Below, one piece after another: positions 10,792 through 21,451 of a stretch of DNA of 64,000 nucleotides. The position numbers and the translations under genes were made by a program. The DNA comes from Pholiota molesta. Lineage: Eukaryota > Basidiomycota > Agaricomycetes > Agaricales > Strophariaceae. The stretch spans positions 83,669 to 147,668 of the forward strand of contig JACGCK010000118.1 in NCBI GenBank assembly GCA_014925825.1, read 5' to 3'. Each line of letters opens with the position of its first letter. The first letter of the stretch is position 1. The notes under the pieces are model-generated. The model was given only the letters and a program-made list of their open reading frames with translations, was not told where the DNA came from and searched no databases.

Positions 10792-12961
10792 ATGTTGTCA
10801 TCTGGTAGGTTATGCCATGTCCGACTGTACGATACTACTTACTATAACAAAGCAACGCATTGGCAGATCCCAAGAAAGTCCAAGCTCGAGTGTTGCTTCA
10901 AACACTCTGTAATTTTATTCTACCCCTCACCCAAACAGCCGATGGGCAGGGCACGATAGGTATTTATCTTCTTGTTGTAATAGTCGTACCCTCAACAAAT
11001 AATCTCCATTGTATTTTCTCTAGACACGAAGCAAATTATATTCGGGGTCGGAGCGGAAGAACTGGTTATCGAATTGGAGAAATTTATAGCTGGCGTGATA
11101 TTTCATACCCAACTACGTAGCCAGGAGATCGAGATAAATGCAGTAGTCAAAGACTCCTTTGATTACTTCGAAGGTATGTACCTAAAACATGAAATCCTGT
11201 CGCTAATAATTAACTTCTATTACTCGCAGAAGTATACTGGTTATGGGACTCAGACGTACCTACTGAAGGCAATGAAGTTACAACCAACGGCAGTTCAGAC
11301 GATACGGAGTACGACCAGGACATGATCGAACATCATGAAGTGCCTCAGCCAATGTCCCTAAGTTCCAACGATAGAGGTGACGGGCATTCTGCGCCAACTT
11401 TCCTTTAATATCGAATTACTCAATTATCGCCCCTTCAGTTGCGGAAAGGGAATTACAACAAATACGAAGATACATAACCCAGGAAATGCCAATTCGCCTC
11501 TTATGCTTCAAACCGCACAAGTCCGCACCAAAAATCTCCCTCTTGGAACGGTCTGACATCTACAACTATCTTGCCCAGAAATTCTTAGCGGATTTTCACA
11601 GGGGCCATCAATTTGTTCCAGACTTCTGGGTTCAAGGCCGAGCTGAATACGCTATCTTGTCACATACTTGGACCCAAACACCAGGAGAACTAACCTATGG
11701 CGACTGGCAGAGAGGTTCGCTCAGTGCTGTGCACCCGAAATCTCAAAAACTCGTCAATTTTTGCAGAGCTGCATGGGAACACCACGGACTCACTCTTGGA
11801 TGGATCGACACCATCTGCGTCAACAAGGACAGCAGTGCCGAGCTCGATGAATCCATCCGTTCCATGTACGCATGGTATCGCAATGCCGAAGTGTGTATCA
11901 CTTATCTTGCGGCAACTCATACATTATCGGATATGCATAACGACCCTTGGTTCACTCGTGGATGGACTTTCCAGGAGATGGTCGCCCCGCAGTACCTCAA
12001 GTTCTACAACAAGGACTGGAACCAACTTTCTTCTAGCGAGTCCTCGGATACTGGCAACGAGGGACATCACTTGATTCTAGAGGAAATCAGATTTGCAACA
12101 ACGATGACACCGTCTGAGCTGCAACATATTCGGGGTGTACCTATCTCACGCAGAATGCAACTGGCGGCCACACGCCAAGTGACGCGCAAAGAAGATATCG
12201 CGTATTGTCTCATGGGAATCTTCGATGTCAGTATCTCGACCGCATACGGTGAGGGTGCTGAGCGCGCCTTCTTCCGGCTTGTGGAAGAGATATTCCGCTC
12301 TACCAAAGATATTTCCGACATCTTCAACTGGGCTGGTGGCCGCACGTCTGTTAGCCGGGAACCTATCACATCGCTCTTCCCTTTGCGTCCGGCGGACTAT
12401 CTCCATCGCTCGTCAAACAACATGCTGCGTCCGTGGCGTCCAATAGAGCCACTCACTCTTACACATTTGGGATTGCGTACACCAATTCTACTGATGCCTG
12501 CGGTGCCACTTCATGGATCGACTTTCGATAACCAACCAATTGGAGAGTACCATGCTTCGGTTCAATCCATTTCATCTGTCCCCAGTCGCAACAATGTCAC
12601 TATCCCCGCAAATTACCATCTACTGGATAACAGGGCCTCTGGTCCTGAAGCCATTTACGAATGTAAATATTTTTGGGAAAAAGAGATGACCCAGAAATCA
12701 ACTCTGACGTTCGGAACATTGAATGTGGAAGAACAAGGGACAAGGATCCGCATCTCGAAAACTTGTCTTGCAGTATTACTCCGACGGGAGATAGAAAACA
12801 TTTCTGCCGGCTACCACAAAGTATACACATCGAAACCCATCATTTTCGATCTCAAAAAGATTGAAAATAACTCCAATAATAATGAACAAGAACACTATTA
12901 CCAGATTGAACAGACGCACCTGATAAACCATGGAATGCAATTAGCCACTTTATATTTGTAA
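10792..12961 (+). CDS. Heterokaryon-incompatibility (HET) domain protein
   Basis: Five exons (10792-10804, 10867-10959, 11024-11173, 11230-11376, 11439-12961), all joined in phase 1, give 641 residues. The HET domain lies in the middle: EYAILSHTWTQTPGELTYGD, then GLTLGWIDTICVNK, MYAWYRNAEVCITYL and DPWFTRGWTFQEMVAPQYL. These are the three classic conserved blocks of fungal HET proteins. After them comes TRKEDIAYCLMGIFDVSIST followed by AYGEGAERAFFRL, usual in basidiomycete HET-E/HET-6-like proteins. The family acts in non-self recognition and cell death after hyphal fusion; the partner here is unknown. The N-terminal 130 residues show no known domain, and no NACHT/WD repeat region is attached. 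The 13-nt first exon is the least certain part. A decayed copy of the 3' end lies upstream. Confidence 0.87.
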
Positions 12962-13660
12962 ACTAAATAGCGACACAAGGACCTCGGAAATTTGACCATG
13001 TAATGTAAATGTAACTGTTTAACTTGGACCTCTTGTCGTAGGGTGGGTGAGCCGAGATATGCGCAGTGCCCACGGGCCACCAGCATCATGTTGCCAAGAA
13101 ATCTATTTCAGTTGAATTTAGATATATATAAAAATCATACACCAGTCAATCACCCAACGAGGCACGGTAATAAACTATGCAACGTCTTCCCCCTAGGCTA
13201 GAAAAATCGGAAGACTGAGAGGATAGGGAATTACTGTGTACTCGAAAGTTGAAAAAGGGTTATATACTACAAAATATGGGCATGTGAGAGGCATGAATGC
13301 AATGGGTCTAAGTACTCTACGAAGAGTCTTCAGGGTTAGCGTGGACGAGGAAGGCATGATGATAAGGAGGTTCGATAGAAAGGTAAGCAAAAGGTTGACG
13401 GCGTGGTCTAGTCATGCTGCATAAAGGTACGCCGAGCATGTCGAAAAAATAGGCGGTAGATATGGTACTTGAGCACCAGCATGAACGCAATGGGCAACAC
13501 GGGAGATTTGGGAATTCGAAGACAGAGAGCCGAAAGGAAGATGGACGAAAGGAAGAAAAAAAAAACGGTAAAGCAAGAACAAGAACGCAAGCAGACCCTC
13601 GCGTGGAAAATATGAAAACGAAAGAAATCTATAAATCGCCATTTCGTTTCCGCGGACTGC
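12962..13660. other. Intergenic, convergent 3' regions
   Basis: Sequence between the ends of the HET gene and the LCB2 gene, with AT-rich tracts such as atatatataaaa near 13125. The frames present are short, overlapping and without resemblance. Confidence 0.55.
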
Positions 13661-16149
13661 TTATGCTTTGCCCAACTCCTCCGCTTGCCTTATCACTTCC
13701 TCCAGACTCCACCTCTCCTTCTTCGGAATACCGTGCTTCAAATCCAACACATCCCCAACCTCGTCGCACGCGCGGAGGACACAATCCACATCCTCCTTCG
13801 TGTGCGCCGCGCTAACACAGAAGCGCACGCGGCTCGTCACCAGCGGCGTCGCCGGGTACGCAACGACGACGACGACGATCGGCGTCTGCCGGTCCTTCAT
13901 CATGCGGTGGAACATGTTCATCTTGCCCGGGTTGAACAGAAGCAGCGGGACGATGGGCGACGCGGGGTGCCCGTACGTGATGAACCCGAGCTTGATGAGG
14001 CCGTTGTGGAGGTATCGCGAGTTGAATGCGAGGCGGCGCAGACGCGTGGTGCCTTCTGCGCCGGATGCCAGGATGGGAGGGAGGTTGAGCCAGGAAGGGA
14101 GCGCCGTGGCGGGTGCGGGGCCAGGATGGTGATACTCCTCTTCCTGGTGGGTGATGGCCTTGGCGGATGATGGTTCGGTGGGTACAGCGATACCCATGAT
14201 GCTGGCCATGCTTGCTACGACTTGGGTCAAGACCGGGGGGGACATCGCCTCGGCATATGCGCCAGAGTGTCCGTATACTCGCATGCGGTCAATGAGCTGT
14301 TTACTGCCGGCAATGTAACCTCCGGCGGCACCGAAAGACTTTGTAAACGTTCCCATGAGAATATCGATTGACTTGGGGTTGATGTTGAAGTAATCAGCGA
14401 CTCCACGGCCGTGCGGGCCGAGGGCACCGATCGAGTGGGCTTCGTCGACGAAGAGGTAGAACTATCCAATAAAGGTTATAATGATACCATTTTAGGTAAT
14501 AAAGAAAGCAACAGCAACATACCTTGTACTTTTGTTTCAGCGCGATTACCACAGGCAAATTCACCAGCGTGCCTTCCATGCTATAAAGCCCCTCTACGAT
14601 CACGAGAATCTTCTTCCATGGTCGATGCGTCTTCGGCTGGCCCTGGCTGATAACCTCACGAAGAAGCGCTTCGAGAGCTTCCATGTTATTGTGCTTGAAC
14701 ATACGAACATGCGCACCACTAAGGCGGACACCGAAACGGATAGAGGCATGGTTGAACTCGTCGGAAATGACCAGGCAGCCCTTGCTCACGAGGGCAGGAA
14801 TGAACGTCGAGTTCGTGGCAAAGCCCATGGAGCTGATCACCGCGTCCTCCATGCCCACGAACTTGGCCACAAGTGCCTCGCTGATCGTGTGGAGGTCACT
14901 TGTACCTGACTCGAGCCGTGAGCCAAGGGTCGATACGCCGTACCGCTTGACTGATTCCTCGACAGCATCCGCGCATCCACCGCGTGCCTGAGCGAATCCA
15001 AGGTAGTTGTACGAGGAAATGTTGAGCGCGCGTGTTCGTGTGCCGGTGAACAGCTGGGTGTGGTTGTAATCAGGCGAGATGCGGTCCAACAAGAGAATCG
15101 TGCGTCCTGCAACACCAGTCACAGGTTGCGAGAAGCATTCGTCCATGCGCGTCTTCAACCGACGTGTGTAGAAGGAATCAAAGTCGGAGTTTAATGGCGC
15201 ATAGCCCTAAGGAATAAATATGTATCAGCAGTGCTCGAAGCAACATTAGAAAGAATTGAATGATGATTGGGCAACATTGCAAATATTTGGCAATCATCTC
15301 CTCGACAACGGAATCCAAGATGGAAAGCTGCTCAAAAGCGCAGCTTCATGCAGAAAAAGTCGCTCCGCATGATATAACCGCAGCAAACATAATTCGACAA
15401 ACGGCGAGCAAATAAAGCTGCTTCCGAGCTGCGTAATTGGGACAAATTTTCGAAAAGGAACTCGTTCAGAAAATCGGGCTCAAAATGAAGCAATATACCA
15501 CTACCATCACGCATCGCGTCGAAAGGGGCCGGTCAACACCGCACGTACAACCGCAGACAAAAAAAGACAAAAATAGGACAAAAACACTCACATCTCGTGG
15601 AATCAAGTGGTGATAGCTCGCTGGACTCAGCCGTTTGCCAACAAAATCCCTTATGTGACCCAAGACAATGAGGATGAGGTAGCTGATGTAGGTCGACAGG
15701 AGGATGTAGTATGGCGGGTCTTGCTCAACGTGGGGTTCAAGCGGCGTTCCGAGCTTGTGTTGGCTTACCGTGCGGTATGCCTCGTTTGCGCAGTGTCCAA
15801 ACTCGGTGTGCACGGTGGTGAAGACTTGCTCGGAGGTAGGCGGGCGTAGGGGCAAGAGCAAACCATCCGCGTTGGACATCTCGCCCATGCGCTCGGCCTC
15901 GTGGAGAACGGTGTCCTCGGACGAGGAGGTGACGGAAGACGAGAGCGACAGGGCCGGGGTGGAAATGGTCGACGCGCCTGACGAACCTGTGCGTGCACGG
16001 GCGGAAGCATCGGCCTGTGACAGCGCAGAGAGGTAGGATGCCGCAGATGCAGGGAGAACCGGGTTGGCTGAGCGCTTCTTGAATATCGAGGACGATTGAG
16101 AGGCTTTGCTCAGCGCCATCGGCGAAGGCAATGGCGAGCTCATGGGCAT
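13661..16149 (-). CDS. LCB2: Serine palmitoyltransferase subunit 2
   Basis: Three minus-strand exons (15592-16149, 14523-15206, 13661-14461) give about 680 residues. The family is a PLP-dependent alpha-oxoamine synthase that condenses serine with palmitoyl-CoA at the ER, the first step of sphingolipid synthesis. Visible landmarks: a membrane segment (YYILLSTYISYLILIVLG), GYAPLNSDFDSFYTRR, ALNISSYNYLGFA, SDEFNHASIRFG, FVDEAHSIGALGPHGRG, and GTFTKSFGAAGGYIAG with the PLP-binding Lys near residue 455. The first 120 or so residues are Ser/Ala-rich and longer than in most relatives. Intron 1, 15207-15591, is 385 nt, far longer than the other introns here. The downstream continuation GYAPLNSDF fixes its acceptor. 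The protein functions with LCB1, which is not in this window. Confidence 0.95.
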
Positions 16150-17134
16150 CCTGCTGGGGGACGTTAAGATGCAGGAAATGAGAGGTGACGGAGTGATGTG
16201 ACTACAAAAAGGCTGCAGCCCACGAGGGTGTCGTCAAAAATATCGTCGTCGTCGTCGCTGTCGTTGTCGGCGCCGTTCAGGTCGTCTCAATGTCCTGTCG
16301 TGGGGGGAGAGAAGTTGGTTGGTTGGAAGCAATTTCGTTGTATAAAATTGGTCAGAAACCTCACGTAACACCTCCGGGGCTTCCTTTATGGCGTGTGAAT
16401 ATGATGTCCCTGCAATCCTGTCCCCTTTCGGCCTTCACGTTCTTCTCTTCTGAAACCCTCTACACGCGCCTAAAGCTATATCTGAGTCAAATGTCTACAT
16501 GATATGGAACATACAACACAATTTCTTTTGCAATGTTGTTGGGTGCATTTCACTCGTTCACCATTGCCCTTTGCAAACTTTTCTGTTACTGTCGCTGCGT
16601 CTTGGATTGCGTCAGTATGTCTTGGTCATTAACTTGCGCGATGATCTGGCGCCCGCCCATTCACGGGATTCGGTACGGAAATTCTCTCCATACGGCGTAC
16701 ATATTGACGAAAAAACGCGGTGTATTGGGAATTTTGGGATGTATTTGGAGGACCGCATGTTGGCACGGAGACGAACGTTTGACGGAAATATCTGAAGCTA
16801 TAAATAGTACATTCAACATTGGACTGCGTCGTTTCTGCCAGTGAGCGTTTAATCTACTATTACTGCGGGGAGTGTTTCTGCAAGCAGGCCGTCAAGGCCG
16901 TCAGGTCCGGTTTCCTTTCTTCGTCACACTGCATGCAGTATAGTTTAAAAATGCGGCCCGATGTGTACTATCCAGCGAAGAAAATATCCAGAGAAAATGT
17001 CCGGATATTTCGCCTTTCCGACACATCGTCTTTCGTCTACCCGCTCATGATGAAAAAACTTGCTATAAAACAGTTCAGTAGTTCAGCATATAAGAAACGG
17101 AGTAGTAGCTACGAAACCTCTAACGATATTTGGC
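16150..17134. other. LCB2 upstream region
   Basis: Nearly 1 kb upstream of LCB2. The frames of 70-112 codons here overlap each other and resemble nothing known. The portion next to 16149 should contain the LCB2 promoter. Confidence 0.5.
16243..16270. repeat. TCG microsatellite
   Basis: An imperfect (TCG)n run about 100 bp upstream of the LCB2 start codon. Confidence 0.8.
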
Positions 17135-17560
17135 CTAATCGATTGCGGATGGCATAAAGAAACCCATTATATCCTCTTCCTTATCACCTTGGATGGCCTT
17201 CAGAAGGCCGCAAATTCCCTCGGCACTGGGATGAGTGAATGAAGAGTCGGTGATGCGTCCATAGAGAATGACATTGTCGACAATCTGCAAAAGTGAATTG
17301 CTAGTGAGTTAAAAATCAGTATTCAGATATCGACTGTAAGGACTGCAGAAACGTACAACAACCCCGCCCTTGCAAACAAGTCTCTTCGCCCAGCGAGGTA
17401 TGTAGAGTAGGAGGTCTTATCCGCGTCGATAAAGACGAAGTCCAAGACTTCTACGGAGTGGAGCGTTGCGAGCGTGTCGACAGCAGGCCCTTCGATGACC
17501 TCCACCTAGATGTCTACCAAAGCAATCTTCAGGTTCTTCCGTGGTCACGCAGAACAGGCT
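17135..17560 (-). pseudogene. Decayed tandem copy of the O-methyltransferase gene
   Basis: The minus strand carries VEVIEGPA, then TLATLHS, VFIDADK, GGVV, an intron, and IVDNVILYGRITD ending in a stop at 17135-17137. These segments align with the 3' half of the methyltransferase at 17719-18588. The copy has a frame shift between the VFIDADK and GGVV segments, a decayed region upstream of VEVIEG, and loss of about 25 bases before the stop. Nothing matching the N-terminal half is present. It is a broken direct tandem duplicate lying just downstream of the intact gene. Confidence 0.8.
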
Positions 17561-17718
17561 ATATATAAGTACTTGATAGTGACGAGGAAACATGTCGCAT
17601 AAATCTTAAGCGCTTGTGCACCCAATGAAAAGGCGCCCATCACTTTTCAAGTTAGCATTCAAAAACGATTAATTCTAAAATGCCGAAAACCCGTAGGTTG
17701 AACATATGCATGACATAA

Positions 17719-18588
17719 TCAAATGCGCACCGCATAAATAAATCCATCGTATCCCTTTTCACCGACAGTGCCAATCGTAGTAGCATCCACCTCCTTATCT
17801 CCTTTGATAGCCTGTAATAGGCTACGCACGCCCTCTACACTAGCGTCTGAATAGGCGGGATCAGCGACGCGTCCATAGCGGACAACGTTGTCCACAATCT
17901 ATAATGACAAAAATTGCTTGGACATTTATCGTTTAAATAATAAACGAAACGCAACTTACAATTACACCGCCGGTACGAACAAGCCTTTTCGCTTCAGTAA
18001 AGTAAATCACGTTGGAGGGTTTGTCCGCGTCGATGAAGACGAGGTCGAAAGGTTCTTCTGGATGGAGCGTTGCAAGTGTCTCCGCCGCAGGTCCTTCGAT
18101 AACTTCAACTTGGTCTGCGAAACCAGCAGTCTTCAGATTCTCTCGCGCTACCTGAGGCCAAGAAAATCAGCTTTTGCTCTGACGGCATTGATTAATAGAA
18201 TAATAGATACCTTCGCGTGATGAGCTGATACCTCGAGAGTTACAATGCGCCCATCAGCAGGGAGGCCACGCGCAAGCCATGTCGTTGAATATCTACAACG
18301 TTAAAAGATCAAGTCGGTCACTGAAGATCAAATTCAAGGTCCTCGAATGACTTACGCTCCCAGTGTGCCAACCTCCAGAATGCGTTTGACGCTTAACGAT
18401 TTGACCAACAAGTGCAAAAATTTGCCTTGTGCCTCAGAGACCGCGATGTCGGGAAGGCCCTGGTCCTTGTTGTTCTTCATGATCGCGTCCAGGACGTCAT
18501 CCTTGGGAATGAGGAAGGAGTTGTGATACTCGTCGGAGCGCTTCCAGTCTTCGATGGTGGTAAGTTGATGTTGCTGTCGGCCTGCCAT
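17719..18588 (-). CDS. Class I SAM-dependent O-methyltransferase (caffeoyl-CoA OMT type)
   Basis: Minus-strand exons chain in phase from ATG 18588 to the stop at 17719-17721; exon 1 is 18356-18588. The product is about 220 residues, the usual family size. Landmarks in order: LSVKRILEVGTLGAYSTTWL (SAM-binding motif I), GRIVTLEVSAHHAKVARENL, VEVIEGPAAETLATL, FDLVFIDADK (motif with metal-ligand Asp), GGVIIVDNVVRYGRVAD (Asp-Asn metal-binding motif), and DGFIYAVRI at the end. Enzymes of this fold methylate catechol-type hydroxyls with a divalent metal. The substrate cannot be told from sequence. There is no neighbouring biosynthetic cluster. Confidence 0.88.
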
Positions 18589-18889
18589 TTAGACTCTAAC
18601 TCTTGGATCCGGATGTTCGAAGATATAGAGATGATGTTATTTCTGTCCTATTAAGCTATGTCATGCACTCGCTTTATAGTCGAGGAATGACGGTAACATT
18701 AGAATTTAGAATCCATCGAGTCACACGGGTGATGGGAGGCACATGCCGCAATTTCGCGATAAAACACATCAGATAAGATCTCCTCCACAACCTCCATCAA
18801 AATATATTTCGGTCTGTGTTCCGAATCTCCATTGCGCTGCGGCACCAAGCTGGCACTAACCTTTTGGCTCATAAAACAAGTGCTCCCCT
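18589..18889. other. Intergenic, methyltransferase promoter
   Basis: About 300 bases between the 3' end of the t6A dehydratase gene and the start of the methyltransferase, both on the minus strand. No feature seen. Confidence 0.5.
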
Positions 18890-20529
18890 TCACATTACCC
18901 ACTCGAGCACTTTACGCGCTTCTTCGCTCCTACGTTCCACCACTGCCGCGACCTCCGGACCCCAGACCGCTTCAGGCGGCGTGGCGGCCGAGCCATCCGT
19001 GTTCCAGCATGCCTTGACGTGTTTTTCGGCGTCATTCAGCTCAAACACTACGCAATTATCGATGCTAAGTGGGCGAGAGGGATCCCACCGTACGAGGGTC
19101 GGCCGCGTGGGGACATCATGCGGCGGCACGGCTGATCTACCGCGATAGATGTCTTCGAAGATGAGCGCTACATCGTCTTCGTCTATTGGTAGTTTGCTGA
19201 ATGGGAAATGTAATCATATTAAAGGGTGAAAATGAGACGTTGGCGCATGACGTACTTGATTTGGTGTCCCGCAATTTTGGATTCTCTGACCAGTAGGTCG
19301 CGGTATATCCGTTCATACAGCTTCTTCCTGTTTTTGATGGGGAGTGGGTTGGAGATGGGTTTGCCTGCGAGCTCGCAGAGGACGTATGTCGCGATGTGCA
19401 ATCCAAAAATAGCAGGCAAGGGTCCCAGGACAGGCAGTATGCGGACGCGGAAGTCGTCAAATACCCCAAGCTCTTTCACAGGTCCCTTTTGGAATTCCTC
19501 TTCCGGCAAAGGTAAGAGCTTGATGTCACCAGGCACTTCGGTGGAATAGACGACCGGAATTCCAGACTCGACACCGAGCAGGCGTAGTCGCCTTCGTACT
19601 GAACGTGCAAGTGGGTCGTAAATTGTGTATGAGATATCGCTTATTTGTATTCTTGTAGGGTCGCACTTTGCTCCAGCACCCATGGAGGAAAAGACCTGCA
19701 CCCATTTGTAAACATATGCGAAGAATCTTTTAGAAACGGATCCTGACCTTGATTTTGTTATCATGGCAATATTTTAGAAGGTCTACCTTTGTTTGGATGT
19801 TGTCTATAGCGTCTATGGAGAGAAAAATTAGGTCGCTAAATGACAGAAATGCTAAATAATAACTGACCAATAACCCAGTCGGCGTCTTCCAGCAATAATC
19901 CGCCTTCTTCTTTGCGCCAAATTTCAGTTCTCGCGTCCACTTCGACCCACTTCGAAATCTCCTTCAACGCTTTCTCTATACATTTGACTTTGGGGGTCCC
20001 CACATCCGTAATGCCTGCAGTGGCATGTCGATTGAGAGACGAGAGGGAAACGTAATCGAAGTCTACAAGGCGAATATTGGTGATTCCACTAGAATCACAA
20101 GGACTTAGATGTAGAAGGAGTCAAGTTTTGCACTACTCACGATCGAACGAGCATCACAGCAGCCCAACTACCGACCCCTCCGCATCCCACGACGACGACT
20201 CGCCCTTGTCTGATCTTCGCCATTCCTTCCTCCCCGAAAAATGCATAATTTCTGGCTAATTGCTCCCGAATAAGCTCTTCATCGTAGTCCAAGCTCTGAG
20301 CCTGTCGGCTGGGCTCAGTAGAGGGTTCAGGATAGTCTATTTGCGGTTCTTGCAGAGATTCATTTGACAAGTCGCTAATGGAGCGTTTGATTTCTTCGTC
20401 TAGTTCTTTGCGTCGTATGCGTTTCGCATGTAGGTTATAGGCCTGGATTATCCCTGCCGTCGCAATAGATGCAGCTGCAGCCGCAGCGATAAGTTGAGTT
20501 TTATGTGATAGGTTGTTGAAAGAGTTCAT
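18890..20529 (-). CDS. tRNA threonylcarbamoyladenosine dehydratase (E1/ThiF-like)
   Basis: Minus-strand exons chain from ATG 20529 through GT-AG introns to the stop at 18890. A short hydrophobic Ala-rich segment (LIAAAAAASIATAG) near residue 15 looks like a membrane anchor, as in yeast Tcd1/Tcd2 of the mitochondrial outer membrane. The E1-like Rossmann motif VVVVGCGGVGSWAA follows, then NIRLVDFDYVSLSSLNRH, ADWVIDAIDNIQTK, KVFSSMGAGAKCDPTRI and YTIYDPLARSVRRRLR. This series is characteristic of CsdL/TcdA-type dehydratases, which use ATP to cyclise t6A37 of tRNA into ct6A. The C-terminal part (VPTRPTLVRWDPSRPLS) is the fungal extension. Catalytic-domain residues are all in frame. Which of the two yeast paralogues it matches cannot be decided here. 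Confidence 0.88.
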
Positions 20530-21451
20530 CGTGCAAATAAAAGTTGCATTGACGCACTTCGGCAGCCGAAGTCCGAGGCTCCTTCGATTTCCCACACTTC
20601 TCCTTGCGTGCCACTGGAGTCTGACATGGGCACCTTGTGGGCACCCAACTGGTGTCGGATTGCATCGGGATTGCATTGCTCTATAGAGTTCCTCGATACT
20701 TTCAGGAATTTTTTTTGATGAACAGTTAAGATTTTTTGATTTTGATTTTGGCGGCTGAATTTCGAACATACTTACTGAGTACTATTGGGCGCATGCCATT
20801 CACATGAAATCCTGCTAGGTCTCCTTCAAAAAAAATTGAGGATGAAACCTGTCTTTCCTCGCCTTTCATACTTCGCCCCATCGGCACCACACCACCAATG
20901 CCACAAGATCTATAGTGGAATATGTTTTCCAATTGATCACTCAGGGGATGTTGAACAATCTTCGGAAAAATATCGAACGAGGTCATGAAGAGCTTGCAAT
21001 GAAAATTTGAAGAAATTTCATGATGGCCCTTGAGATACTTTTCAGAACTGTCCAGCTTCAGATAGAGCAGTACAAAATCAACCCCGCAGCTATTCTTCGA
21101 AAATCCTAACTTCCGACAACGTCGCTATACTTAAACAGAAACAGAAAGATTCTTTAAATTTAATATCTTTAACACTGAGTTCGGGAGTTCGGCGACGAAC
21201 TGATTGTTTACATTTATCTATACAATATAGCGTGTACATAATTCTACAACATTGGATCATACAAATACATTCCAGCGGGAAAGAAATCCTCTACGTACAC
21301 ATACACATTCCGACCAGGGAAGAAGCAAGAAAATCCAGGAAGAAAGAAAAGCAGAACAGTAGAGAACGAAAACTACGAAAATGATAAACACGCAACAAAG
21401 CGTAAATCATAACGCCAAGCGCTCCAGGCCCATGATAATGGGGACGTGACC
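20530..21451. other. Intergenic
   Basis: Contains the promoter region of the dehydratase gene and the 3' region of the gene ending at 21452, both on the minus strand. Short frames near 20137-20986 are not convincing. No repeats or RNA genes seen. Confidence 0.5.

Noticed and set aside
16290..17157. Series of plus-strand frames (70-112 codons) upstream of LCB2 as a gene
   Set aside because: Frames overlap, composition is random-like, and no splice chain gives a coherent protein.
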